From Synanceia verrucosa (Eukaryota; Chordata; Actinopteri; Perciformes; Synanceiidae), in contig CM056561.1 in NCBI GenBank assembly GCA_029721515.1, forward strand, positions 15,852,135-15,916,134: 64,000 bases of DNA. The letters run 5' to 3'. The notes under the pieces were generated by a model that made no database searches, had not been told where the DNA came from, and worked only from the letters and a program-made list of their open reading frames with translations. Both the position numbers and the translations under genes were made by a program. This document shows positions 40,801 through 54,512 of the stretch, piece by piece; the first letter of the stretch is position 1; the number at the start of each line of letters is the position of its first letter.

Positions 40801-43800
40801 TTGTATTCATTCTATTAAACATTACTGCAGTGGTTGTTGCAAAACATGCCTAGCCAAGATCTACACTCTGCTGACAGCACTTTTCTTGTTAGCATGTGAT
40901 TTCTTGAGTTGGCCATGTTTGTGGTGCCGGGGGTAGGACATCAGGGCTTTGAAGACTGAGACGAGCATGTTGTCCTCTGCACACAGACCAGCTCATTCAC
41001 AACAGTTCACATTTGCTAGTGAATACTGGCTATGTCTTGCCAACTTTACATGAATTCTAAATAACGTCATAGCCACACTCTTCCTTCAGTTGTGCTGTAG
41101 CACTTCCTTGGGACCAAGAAATTGGCCCATTCCGAACAGGCATGCGGTCAGAATGGCCACACCAGGAATGGCACAGCACTAGTATGACTAATGCATAATT
41201 ATGGCATGATTATGACCTGGTAATGTTGACTAGATTCACCTAGTGTTGTAGCGGTGGCAACAATATGTGAAATCCAGCACTGAACTTTAAATCAGTTCCT
41301 GTCAGAAGGACCTACTGTAGGATCGCTGCATCTAAATAAAGTTGTGCATATTTATTGAGTCATTTTCCTCCAAGTGATTTCTGGGGAACCATAATGACAA
41401 TTAGAGGCAGCCATAGTTTCTAGAACAGGAGATTTACTCCCTCTTCCTGCCCCGGCCGAGTATAAATCCACCAGTGCATGCCATTTTTCATAATGTTTCA
41501 AACAAAGCTAATGTTCTGTACTCTATGCACTCTAAGTATAAAGAAGAATGAAAGGTATTAGAAATTAAATCATCTTGTATTCTTACAAATTATTTTTTTT
41601 TAAAAGTCTTGTCATCTTGGCTTGCTCATTCTCCTGCTCCCTTTCTTTCTTCATCCTCTGTTTCCATGGTGGATGATTTAACAGAAAAGGGTTTTTGCAT
41701 CCAATAATGAGATATTGATCGGAGCCTTAAATCTACGTGTCCGATGATGTGATTATCAGTGCAGGGGTGCGCAGGCTGTAAAGGTTTCATAAATGTGTGT
41801 AATGTGTCTTGATAACTCTTTTAAGGTCACATCTCTGCCTTGCTGCACTCCACCAACCGCTGGTTGATTGGACTGGCAGTCTGGCCAGACAATACAGCAG
41901 ACAGACGTGGTGTTCTGTTCAGCGTTGTTATGCTATGACTGTACAAGTTCTACACCAAGCAAGCTGTTATTGTCCATTTGATTTGACCTAATGCACTAAA
42001 CCTTATGGTATCCTGTTGAACTTTTGAACACTATCAGTGATATGGAACACATTTCACATATCAGGTCTGCAAATGTTTCATGTGGAATAAAATGCATTTA
42101 ACATTTCCAGTGGAGAAGCCTAGGAGTGATTGCCACTGCTAATACTCATAGTTTACTACAGCCTCACCTTAACATCAGATTCATCAGCTGAAGCCCTTCC
42201 CCTCTGAGGAAGCGGTCCCGATTGGCTGGCAGCATGAGACAGGAACACAGAGCATCAAAGAGGTTCTCCATCATCTCCTGCTCTTCGGGTGTTGACGGGT
42301 TGTGACGTTTGAACACCTAAGAGAGAAGGCAAGAGGAGAAGGAACATTTAGAAAGACACAGACAGGCATGTTGCCATTGCATGCGAAGGAAATTCTTTGC
42401 AACATAGAAACAGCTTGTGTAGTAGTGTGAGCTGTGCTAATGATGAGTAATGACAATAAATCTTTGATCTGGAGATGTTCATGTTGGAGAAATGACTAGT
42501 CTCTTCCCCCAGCAAGGCTCAAACTGATGATGAACTGTGTGTTGATAAAGAAAACTTAAGAGTAAAAACCAAATCTTACAGATAGTTGCTGTAGTAACAC
42601 ATCAATGCCATCCATCTCTCCCAATAATTCTCTGGTATCTGTGGAAAAGAAAAGAAATACAGAGGGAGGAAGAATGAGAGATAAAAATGGAATAACAGGA
42701 AAACAAGGAGATTAAACTGAGATGGCTGCAAAAAAGGATATTTAGGGAGCGACAGAAAATAGTAGAGAAAAAATGGTTTAAAAGGATGGATGATGGAATA
42801 AAAAGGAGAAAAAAAAACAAAGAGGGGGAGGGAATGACGTGAAGTGCTACAAAGCATTAATAAGAACAAACACATTGGCTCCAGAGAGAGAAAACTGAAT
42901 ACACAAGTTATCCTATCTAGGCCTGGAGGGTAGTAAAGTGTTTACAGTTCCACTTCTTGTGTAATGGTGTTATTGTGGCAAAACTTGAAATGTATGTACA
43001 TTAATCATCATACTTATTGTATTAATAATGTACTTTATTATTCTCATATAGTCAGCTCTGTCTGTTCAGGCACACACAGTACTTATGTTATATGTATGCA
43101 GGCATTTTATTTTACATCTGTTCAGTGGTATGGTCAAACAGTAACACACATTTTTGTTCAGGGAGACAACTGTGAACTGTATTTTGACATTTAAGTGGCA
43201 AGAAACTCTATACACTTTTTTTTTGTGCAATTGCAATAAATTGGAAATTGCAATTAGATTGTTTTTATTCAATTTGTCTAATGAACTATCACTGTCAACT
43301 GATGTACATATAAACAACTTTTATTTTAAGCTACATTTTAAATTTCTCAGTGAACTATGTTTAATATTGCAACATATCACAATATAGCGCAATAATGCAT
43401 TGTTTTGTGACTCAAGTATCATGATACATATTATATCATGAAGTCCTTGGCAATACCCACCCCTAATTGAATATACAGTGCTTATTAAAAGGGCTGATAT
43501 GCTGTTCTGAGTCACAGCAGTGATCCGTAAGGTATTTGTTAATATACCCTTCAAAGTAGAGCTTTCTGTGAAATTTGATAGCAGGAAGTGATAATTACAT
43601 TGAAATAAGCACATCAAGCATTTCCCAAATTGCCATTACTTCAAGACAATGACAGTATTTTGGCTGTGATCATTACTAATGGGAACATGCTTCCTTTGTG
43701 AAAAATAACTTTTTTTGTTGAATTATATTTTGCATTTGAAGGGCAGGAGGGAGAGGATGAATAAAAGCAGTACTGGTGAAGAGAAGGAGGATGAGTATAA

Positions 43801-46373
43801 AATGAGACATGACTCCCACTGAATATCAATATGGCTTGTACATTAATGAGAACATATCCAAGGCCATGATAGTCCCTTCGCCATTTGAGGCAATGTAGGC
43901 TTTTAATAGCTGGGGGAGGGTGAAGAAGAAAGCGAATACACAAGGAAAAAGGAACACAAGATGTGAGGCAGAAATACTGGAAAAGATGGAAAGCAGGCAA
44001 ATGGAAACATGAAATACAACACAAAATCAAAGAGTGGTGGAAGAAAATGGCAAAAAAGGACAGGAAAAGACAAAAGGACAAGAAAAGTGACAGGAGGAAG
44101 AAACAAGAGGACAAATAGTGCTTAAAGGGGAGAAAAAAGAGAAAAGGATGAAACAACAAAGAAAAAGAGCAGGTGAAACACAGAATTAAAGAAAATGTGA
44201 GAAACACTTACTGTCATTGTTTTGCAACAATATTGCCAGGATTTCACTGCAGTACAACTTGTTAGCATCAAACGGCATCTTTGCCTGAGAGGGAGAAGGA
44301 CAGAGACTAAATGCCAATTACAAGCCATCTTAATAAACCCAGTTCTGTAGAGTCCAGAGTACCAGAATATCACCCTGTATACCAGAAATAACTGTTTCTA
44401 TCCTAAACAGAGATCTTGCCTCATAACTGTATTTTGGTAGTGGTATACAGCAACATTTTACACTTATAGTCTTTTAAATTCTTTTATTCACTTTCTAATA
44501 TCCTACAACCCTACGTGATGCCATAAAATCTCATTTTTTCCAACCCACAGTTCAAAAACAATTAATTTAGTGTGTTAAGAAAAGAGCAGCAAGTTTTCAC
44601 ACAATGGGACAATGAAACAAATAAACAAGAAAATAAAAAATAACATCTAATGCTCCAACACATTCTTACCTTGATCCTCTTGAGCAGCCACTGCATGAGT
44701 CCCTGCTGAGCGGCTTCAGTGCACAGGCCTGGTCTGAACTCAGCCATATTTTCGATGATAGCTGTCGAAGACATGGTAGCAAAATTCAAAATTCAGTCTT
44801 CAACTTTGGCATCAGCACTGTTTAACAGCCTTGGGCAAGTCACACTGAACATACAAACAGCTCCAAGGCCAGTGCTCTTGTGACACCAACATAGAGCAAA
44901 TTAGTTGGGATGCACCGATCTGAAATGGTGGATCAATCATTTTCTAATATTCCATACTACAAAATAAGTACCTATACTGCTCACACTAAGTAGAGAGGGT
45001 ATTAACAAGAGGTAAAATCTGGGGAACTTTGTTTTCAATGTGAGTGACACACGGCGTGCACATGGACGAGCTTATTCATGTGCACAGGCTAAGGATCGTA
45101 CAGGGACTGGATTCGCAAATATTATAGGAAACCTCGGCTTAAGACGTTAATCTGCTTTGTGCCTCTTGTCTACGGCATTGTATCATATTCACGTCCTGCG
45201 CATGCTAGAGAAATTCCGCCGGGGATTTCACCCGGTGGAAGGAGGCGCTGACGCCGTCATAAATAATGTTGTTGCCGGAAAAGTGTATGCTACAACAACA
45301 TGCACGCTGATGCGGCTCTGTCAAACTCCTCGAACGCCATCTTTGTTTGTATGACGCCAGATAGTTTATTGTAGTATTATAGTTATATATACAGTATATA
45401 TATATTATATATTGTAGTATTATAGTTGCTGTTAAGTAGCCGTCAACCGGAAGTAGTTCTAACACCACTTGTTGAAAGGGCTACAGCTCCACCTAGCATA
45501 GCGGAGTCAGCCAGGTCGCTGACCATTATCTGAATTAAACGAACTCCATGTGTACTTGGATTTTGGGACAGACCACCCGCTGAGTTGCAACATCGAATTT
45601 GGCAAAATCCAGTACGATCCTACCACGTGATTGCAGTGACTGATTGAACCAGGAGAAAAATGACAGGTTGAAGTGACATTTGTAAATTACTCAAAAAGCA
45701 GACTAATCGGAAGGAAAATACATTTTTGAGCTCATGTTTACTCTATTTCGGAGTGTCTGCCTCATTACCACTTTAGCTTTTAATTGGTGTCCCCATCAAT
45801 CACAAGTTAACATAGGTATTATTCAAAACACTTTTTTATGGAAGATTTGTCCTTGCACCTTCTAATGCTATTTATTTGGATTAGAAAGCTGTCTCTGCCA
45901 CATGATATCTCTATCAGAGAAGATTGCAGCAGGAGATGAGCGGAGAGCAAAAAAGAGACTGTTCGGTGGTGATGAAATGGCAAATAAAGGGAGAGGAAAA
46001 GAAGAAGGGAGGCAAAAGGGTGGGAAGAAGTCAAAGATGAGCGATGGGGAGCTGAGGGAACGAGGGGACAGAAGGAGAGAGGGAATGTATAAACAACAAG
46101 AGCACAACAAACATGGCAGTGATAGAAATAGGAAATGAGACAAAGAACATAGAAAAGAGCAAAGCAACATCTGGAGAGAGGGGCAGCAGATGATAGAGAA
46201 ATGTTGAGAGGAAGTAACAGAGGAGAAGATGGGGAGAGGGATGGTGCTGAGGGAGAGAGGAAAGGCCTTTATCAGTGATTCAAACAGAGCAGACAGACAG
46301 TGTCCTGGTGGACAGCAGGCTCAGAGCAGTCAAGGCAGACAAAAGGCTTATTCAAGCTTGGCGAGCTCCCTTG

Positions 46374-46404
<31 letters not shown>

Positions 46405-49400
46405 CACAAACTTCAATAAGAGATGCACAAGCACTGCTCCCTCAATATAACCCACGCAGAGCCAAATACACACACCTAAACAGCCCTCCTGACACTCGCC
46501 CTCAATCTGGCAACAAAGAAAAAAAAAATCATCTCAGTAGACTCATTCAACAGAAAAAGAGCTGAGAGGCAGAAAAGTCTGATTCATGCGAGGCTAAATA
46601 CAGAGACCACGACTTTGCAAACTATCTGCCAGGCCCCCGTACCCTCTCCACGCCCTCGTGTCCACATTTAATGTTGTAAAATCACTGATGTAGACTCTCA
46701 GTAACAAAGAGTTCACACTTGACTTGAAAAATTCAAAAGTGCTTCCTCTTTGCCAGAACATTTAAATGAGCCACTGACAGCTTCCTTTGGCTGTTGCTGG
46801 AAAAAAAAGTGTCCAGGACACTTGGCAATAAGGGGACACGCTGTTAAAGCTTAAAGAATACAGATTAAGTTAGTCTACGCCCTCTGTGTAATGTCAAACG
46901 TAAGTCCAAGAGGACTTCCTGTCACCACACTGCCCACTGGCTCACACACCTTTAAGGCATACCTCCCTACGGAAGGCCTTGTCGTGTTTTTCAGCACTAA
47001 AAATGACAAGTGTGATTAATTATTCCTACTTTGAATATTCAAATGCCATTGACATTCTATCTTTATCCATGCTTGTTTTTTTCACCATAGCAAAGACTCT
47101 CTGCAGAGCTTCAGAGTGCAGTGAAAATTTGTCCCAGATTTTTGTACCACGTTTTGAATGTAAATGAATGCACAAAGCTGTGCACAGAAAGCATCTTCCA
47201 TTCGAATTCTTTTGTGGTTACCCTCATAAGAACACAGCCAACTTATTCTTCTGCAGAAATACACAAAAGGGTAGACTTCTTAATAGCGTGTGCTGTGAAT
47301 CCATTGTTTTCAGCTGCTGTATTTACATCACTAATTAAACCAACTCAGCACCAGGTCATGATACTGTTGTAAGGTTCATAGTGACTAATCAGAACGTGTT
47401 GGTATGTTTTTCTAATGAGCATGTACACATTTGTTAATATAGATATAATAGATATACACTCACTTAATGAGGTACACTTAATTAATTAATAGTTTGTTAA
47501 AATAAATACCTAATCAGCCAATCGCATGGCTGCAACTCATTGCATTTAGGCATATAGACGTGGTCAAGACAACTTGGTGGAGTTCAAACCGATGCTTCAG
47601 AATACAACAGATAGAATATTCCTACATATGTTGCAGGGACTGCATAGATATTGCACATACTCAGAATGTCCTATAAATAAACTACATATTTTCCGTATTT
47701 TAAGGCTTCATCTAACATTGACCGCTGTAACACATTTGGCAACAAAGAGTATATTTTTTCTCTTCTTTTTTTTTTTTTTTTTTAAATATGCTGTCTATGG
47801 TGGCTACATGTGGTGGGATCATCCAAAAATGTGTGGATGTGTGTTATCAACAAAATATATAGTATGCGCTGTGAAATGTCATTTTTGACTTCTGTTGACT
47901 ACAGCAGGCAACAGTGACCAGAACACAAGGGAGAAAACTCAACAAAAGAAAAAAGGCCTAATCAATAAGAATCTGTAGGTTGACATCAGAGGTGCTGATC
48001 AATACAGCTGTCAATACTAGGGTCCACCCGTTTTTTTTCTGAGGCTGATGCCGATATCGATATTTACTCGGGATGTCCCGATACAACTTTTTCAATTCCG
48101 ATACAATATCGATATTGACCCGTTACGATATCAGCACAAATCATACATACTTTTGTTACTTATTTTGTAGTATGGAATATTAGAAAATGATTGCTCAAGT
48201 GATATTACTCAAACAGAGAACAATAGTCCACAACAGTAGGTCTGAGAAAAACAAATTAGAAGACACTGAAAAATAACTTTAATAAATCCAACAAAAACAA
48301 AAAATAGGTATTTCAAAGTGCAAAACAACCACTAGTTTAACTTAAACATGAGCATATACTGTAACTGAATAGAATACATGAAAAAATGAATTAGAAGACC
48401 CTGAAAATCTTCATGCTTTTTTTTTGTGATGCGCGTTGACTAGAGCAACAGTTATTACGGTAGCCGGGTAGGAAGGGTGAGCATGTTGCCCGCACACAAA
48501 GCACTGAAGAAGCAGTTTGCTTACGGACAAACAGTAACTTTTTGCGATGGTGTAGGACTCCTTACCCAGTGTGTTATAGATGCCATCAGCTTCCTCCTTC
48601 ACCTGTTCATCCAGCCGCTCCATATTCTGCACCAGCAAGGCCACCACCTGACCCTCCAGCTATAGACACAGGAAGAGCAGGTTTAAGCCAGGGCTCTGAC
48701 ACATATTCTATGGGCATTACTATGTAAAAGAGCTGTCTGCTATAAGTACTTACTACTGAAATGAAACTGCAACTGTTTTTGCAATGCTTTTGTCTTATAT
48801 ATCTGTGTATATATTCAACTGAATCATCAAAAGCATTGAAACTTCAAAATAATTAATAAGACGAACAAAATAAGTTTTGTTTCTCTGTCTAGCTTTAAAA
48901 ACAGGATGTTACCAAATATTATTGTTTGTATTTCATATCAAACACCATATGCACTTCTGTAACTTTCAACAGCAAATATACATGTGTACACACATACATA
49001 CACACATATATATGCTAAATAAATATATAAATACCTGTTTTTAATAAATTATGGTGATGACACACTGCAGTGTTGTCCCAGCCTGTACATGAAGTATGAT
49101 TGTTGCGGGTGAACAAATGATTGAGAACGCAATTTTAAACAGATGTCTCCCCATTGATACACCCTTTTGTTGTGAACTGACTCACTTCTGTCCAAAAATT
49201 TTATCACTTAAACCAAATGCAAAATGCAAAATAGCATGGCTGCTATAATTCATTTATATAACAATATTTAAGTCTATATCTTGTTGAATAGATATAGAAT
49301 AGTTCATTAATGTGCACCTATCAAATTAACAAATAAATAAATAAATAGACATTTGAGTTAAATTGTCCCATTTAGCACATGAATTTCTTTTAAGGTCACA

Positions 49401-52400
49401 GTGACTTTGACCACCAAAATCTAATCATTCATCTTCGAGTTTGTGCAGAAGTTTATGACAAATTTGAAGAAATTTCCTCCAGGTGTTCCTGAGATTGCAT
49501 TCACGAGAATGGGACGGTTGGACAAACTACTGGAAAACATAATGCCTCCTGCCACGGCTGTCACCAGTGCAGAGGCATAAAAATGCATCGTCAGGGATGA
49601 CAAATGAATGTTCACTTTTAAGCCTCAAACTTGGCGGAAGGAACTTCTTGTCTGAGCTTCTCTGAACATGCCTAAGTGTTATCAGTCAAGTCTGGAGACT
49701 CATAACTAAACAGAGCTCACGGGTTTCCGACTGGCTGGGTAAAAGTGCTATTACAGATGAAAGAAGACGGACGGTCGACACCGATTGATGAGCGACCAGA
49801 GACCGTCGTGGATCACTTTGATTCATCTTATCAAGGATACCACCTGGCCTTCTGGCAACAAGGACACAGGAGCCTGAGCTTGCAGCTTAGAGGAGAGAGA
49901 AATGGATTCAACCAAGCCTTGCTTCCCTGAAACCATTCCCCTTAGAAGCAGCTGTAAGGAAGAGTGTGGTTTATGGGTGCACCATTGCATGGTAAATGGA
50001 CTGCATTTATATAATGCCTTTATCCTGTGAGTGCTGCTGAGCCACCTGAGCTACTGTCTTGCCCACATTCACATCACAAGCTCATTCTCTCTCACACACA
50101 CGCATATAGGATTGTTCCTGTCGGATACTAACTAGCCAGTTAGCCAACAAAATTCAAAAACTCATGATGCATTTCACGAGATGTTGTCAAGATATTATTA
50201 ATAAACAATATTCCTAAAGCTATAAAAGTAGGGCTGTCAGCATTAACATGTTAATCAAGATAAAAGTGAACGCCTTATGCGTTAATTTATTTGTGTGCTG
50301 CCATTCGGTAGCTTCCATTTACCCTTACTTGCAACTTCCTGCATCCTATGAAAAACTAAAGAATAAAAAGGGCTCAGTCGAAACATAAAACATAATGTTC
50401 GCCTTCTGTAAAATATAACTCACGTACTTCAAGTTTGAGAATGCAAGTGCATCTAATCAGACAGATGCTAATAGGCACACAATGGTTTTGAAGTGTGCAA
50501 GTCGCCAACGACGTGGATGAAACCAAATGGAAAATGTTAACTACAGTGTCAGTCATTCTAAAAACAATCATTGTTAACTCTTTGAGTGCCAGCCGTTTTT
50601 TTTTTTTTTTTTTCGTAAACAGAAAGTGCCTTGTGCCAGCGGTTTTGGCCATTTTGAGTCATATTTCAAGACCCACAGAATATTTTGTACCACGTCTCTG
50701 AAAACACAGTAGCTCAAATGAAAGAAGAGACTCTCTATTTCACCGGGAAAAAAAATGTTTGCTTGTTTTATCTGGAGGAGAGTAGAGGCCAGGCCACTTT
50801 CACCAAGATCACCTCTTTTTGTCCAGAATCTGTCTGTTTTGCCCTCTCAACATGATCATCTCCACTTCCTGCTTTGATCTCCATGCCATATACCGTGTCT
50901 TTATGTCCCAACTACAAATTCCAGAAGCCCCAAAATTACTTACAGGCTGCGGGAGACCGCGATCAGCGACCCGCTGCAGAAAAAACACATTGACGGCTTA
51001 TTACGTCAATGGCACTCAAGCGTCAGATTTCGAATGATGTCAAAAGCCGTCAACGGCACTCAAAGAGTTAATATGATCTCATTCAGTTTGATCCCCTGTA
51101 AAATCAGCCAAAACGATTTCTGGCACAACAACATTGCCTTGTTGCTCAGCCAGGCTCCGTTGAGAGCCAACAGACACCATGCTGCTGGAGGCCTAGGCTG
51201 TATTGATGGGAAAGACAGAAGGGAGAGAAGGAAGGGACGGAAAAAACAGAACTGCAGTAAAAAGAGAGGTTTTCTAAAATAAATTTTGTGCTTGAAAATC
51301 TTCCACTTTTGTCCACAGGGACCGCCAAAATCAACACAAAATTACGCTTCGACTATGTGAACAGGAGTGAGGAATTTCAAACTGAACAAAAAATTTGAGC
51401 CAGAACACTGAAATTCTTTGATAATTCACAGTAATATATATCTTGCACTTAACTGAATTAAAGAGTAAACTGTTTCCCTCGAAGATCCTTAAAACATCAG
51501 ACAAAACGGATAATTCACTGCAGTAAGAAACAACAACCCAGATGAATGTCACTGGGATGTAGCCTGGCACAAAATGCGGCTCGTTCAAGCCAACAGATTC
51601 TTTGATGAAGTGTTACAGTGACGGCCATGCAGGAGCAGGGGCATACAGTTCTTTCCCCCATTATAAGAATATCAGCGCATTATTGTAGTTTGACCTTTGT
51701 CTGTGTCACTCTAAATGTCAGCACACATAATGGGGTATCAGAAATCTTCCCTGGTTCATGGCCAGCATGACAGGCTCAGCGACAAAAAAAAAAAGGAAGC
51801 GAGAGGGCTGAATGTAAAGAGAGACAAAGAGAGAGAGGATGTTAAACATAGAGCTGATGCTCACAGACACAGCTGGAAGGTGACAACTGAAAGCTAACAG
51901 AGTGCTACATTACACTTGGAAAAGGATTTTTTTTTCCCTGCCGATATTCTTGCTGCATATAGCTCGTCACATAAAGCTAAAAAATAATGCAAACTAGATG
52001 AATGAATAATAGCTTAACTGTGATAGACAGCACAAAGCTGTTGCACATTTCTTAAATTACAGTTTCAAAATTTGTCAAAATCAAACTAAAAACAGAACTA
52101 ATCAATATATCAGATACAGGCAGACTGGTCTGAAGCATCACCATGGCAACAGTAACTCTTTATGCCTGCATGTCTTTCAGAGGCCTTGTTTTATTCTTTA
52201 ATAACGTTTAACAATCTCCTCTTCCTGTTTTAGATGTCAGAGCCTAGAGCCTTCACGAGTGCATGCAGAAATTTCTGCTTTATTAACACCATCAAAGACT
52301 GATGTAAAGCCTGAACTCACCAGAGAATCTATGAGAACCTCAGCACCCTCTTCGCTCTCATGGAGTGTGTCGATGTCTGTCAGCTCCTGCAGCAGGTCCA

Positions 52401-54209
52401 CCACTGCTATGGCAACATGTTGCTCAGGCTAAGGACAATAGACCTGTGTTTAAAGTGCCACCCACTAATTTAGTATTGCACTCCTAGAACACTGCCAGAC
52501 TAATTACGGACAGTACAAAAACACAAAAAGGATCAAAATCGATGCATCACTGTTTTGTATGCATATGTTTAATTTAACCAATTCTCTTTTCAATGTTTTC
52601 TCTGTTCCTTCTTCTAACTATTATTAATAAATTGAACCAGCATTTGTTTGAATATTCCATACTACTATGCTCATTCCTACTGAAGATAAAAACCTTTAAG
52701 TTTCATTTCTATTAAAAAGGTTACGTCATTTCATGAAACTTATGAGCACAGTAGTTTTTCGCAAACATTACTGAAACAATAAAAAAAAAAAAAATGCTTT
52801 TGTCGAGGATTATTTTTGATAAGGAATATGCTGTGCTTGTAGGTGGGTTTGACTCAAAATAAACAACTAAAATGTTCTATTCCAAATTCTATATACAGAA
52901 TGAATGGCTAAAATGGGCAGCTAGTGTGAAAGGATATCAGTGTTTTCATGACTGAGGAGGCCCAGTAGAGAGTGGACGGCATTAAGTTCCACTAGCAGGT
53001 GGTAGAGGTCTGGCATTGTGGCAATCACATGCATTTCCTGGATAATGTCATTCAGATCCAGCTCTGACTCCATGAACCTGGTTTGAGGAGCGAGAAATTT
53101 TGGTTAGCATTCTATGTTAGTGCATGACTGCTGTCTCTTGAATACATTTAATTTTGGTGACAGTGGGACATTTACCTGTAATTTAACTGTAAACTATAAG
53201 AAATTTGGTTTCATTCACATACAGTATGCCAGCTATTAAAGTGAGATTTAATCTTCATATACAAGCAAGACAGAAAAACATTGTGAATGGTCAGTAATGG
53301 GCTTACTTCTCTGGGTTGTCCGGAAACTTAATCCTCAGTTCCTGATTCTTGTATGACCTTTTCTCAAAGGTCAGAATCATTTTCTTCACTGAACTCTCAT
53401 CCACAGGCTCTGCCTGTTTGATTAATACATAGGGGAAGGAGAAGTAAGGAAAGACAAAAAGAAAAAAAAAACTTTTAATTGAGGCAACTTATGCAGTTAA
53501 CAACAAAGAGATATCAAGGTCATGGGTGGAACAGAACAGACAGGTGTTTCCAATGTGGGGAGTCTGAGAGCATTTCACTAGGAATAGAATGTGTTTGACC
53601 TCCTGACGGCTTAAAAGCCTTTAAAGTGTTGGACAGATAATGACAGGTTAGGAAATTACAATGGTCAGACACTGTGGAACAGCGCAGCACTTTGCTCTTG
53701 ACACCTGAAAAGGCTGCACTGTTGGATAATTAGACAGGATAATAGTTAGATTTCTAAAGCACCAAACATCCATTTTGGACACTTTTTCATAGTTCTAAGA
53801 GCGAAGCTTTTTATTGTTTCTGCACCACAAAAACTAGGAATGATCATGGAACGTTGAACACGAGCTAATACATCATTGGCAACTGACGTGACAACAAACA
53901 ACACAAAACACAGACAATAGCTTGCAATGAAACTTGTGAATGAACCAGTTAAATAAATTCACCAACAGTATCCAGAAACCGTTCATGATACAACCACCGA
54001 GCAAAAAAAAAAAAAAAAACCCGCTGCTCAGCAACTCTAACACACTGATGGCCATTTTGATTGCATTTACATGATTGTGCCATGCTACAGAGTTGGTATC
54101 GTACTTCTGTATGGCTGGAAGCACTGGGAGCACTTAACTTTGGGTTTATGTTGATTTGAGCATATGTATACATATTTATGTATGTGTACATATTACATAT
54201 TATATACAC

Positions 54210-54242
<33 letters not shown>

Positions 54243-54303
54243 CACATCTATATATGTATATACATACATCTATACACATATATAGATACATATATACATA
54301 TAC

Positions 54304-54366
<63 letters not shown>

Positions 54367-54444
54367 TACCTACATAGAATGAACCATTAAGTGAAAACTG
54401 CAGCATGATCATGTGTATAACTAAGAGCACAGCACTGCAACAAC

Positions 54445-54512
<68 letters not shown>

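Larger units (their letters stand above)
38242..42167 (-). other. CTNNBL1 intron 10
   Basis: A 3926-bp intron. It holds a piggyBac-like copy at about 38279-38642, close to the exon 11 acceptor, and the second hAT-like copy at 40231-40653. No other recognised feature. Confidence 0.8.
44762..48565 (-). other. CTNNBL1 intron 6
   Basis: A 3804-bp intron holding a truncated inverted-repeat element at 44.90-44.98 kb, a copy of the 18.1-kb element at 45.05-45.63 kb, a CA microsatellite at 46.37 kb, and a copy of the 25.6-kb element at 48.07-48.43 kb. Confidence 0.8.
48660..52320 (-). other. CTNNBL1 intron 5
   Basis: A 3661-bp intron with a dispersed teleost-type repeat at 49.39-49.60 kb, a fragment at 49.99-50.11 kb, a TTAA-flanked piggyBac-like element at 50578-51067, and a Tc1-like remnant at about 51.33-51.42 kb. 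Confidence 0.8.
52419..52937 (-). other. Intron 4: U12-dependent AT-AC intron (519 bp)
   Basis: Read on the minus strand, the intron begins ATATCCTTTC (52928-52937), a perfect match to the U12 donor consensus. It ends in AAC at 52419-52421. A branch-site-like TCCTTAGC lies at 52428-52435, one base off the TCCTTRAY consensus. Its first A is 11 bases from the intron end, inside the narrow 10-20 base window of U12 introns. The flanking codons join as ACT G|AT GTT to give the conserved Thr-Asp-Val. I saw no transposon in this intron. Confidence 0.92.

Noticed and set aside
43641..44207. 188-residue minus-strand open frame rich in Phe, Leu and Ser
   Set aside because: Low-complexity product of the C/T-rich intron 8 tract, directly abutting but not part of exon 8.
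45868..46170. 100-residue minus-strand and 78-residue plus-strand open frames overlapping each other
   Set aside because: Both come from a purine-rich tract in intron 6. Overlap of two low-complexity frames argues against either being a gene.
52419..52440. Conventional AG acceptor for exon 5
   Set aside because: Using the CCTTAG upstream breaks the frame and the conserved VAIAVVD, and the matching donor has no GT. The AT-AC solution fits all evidence.
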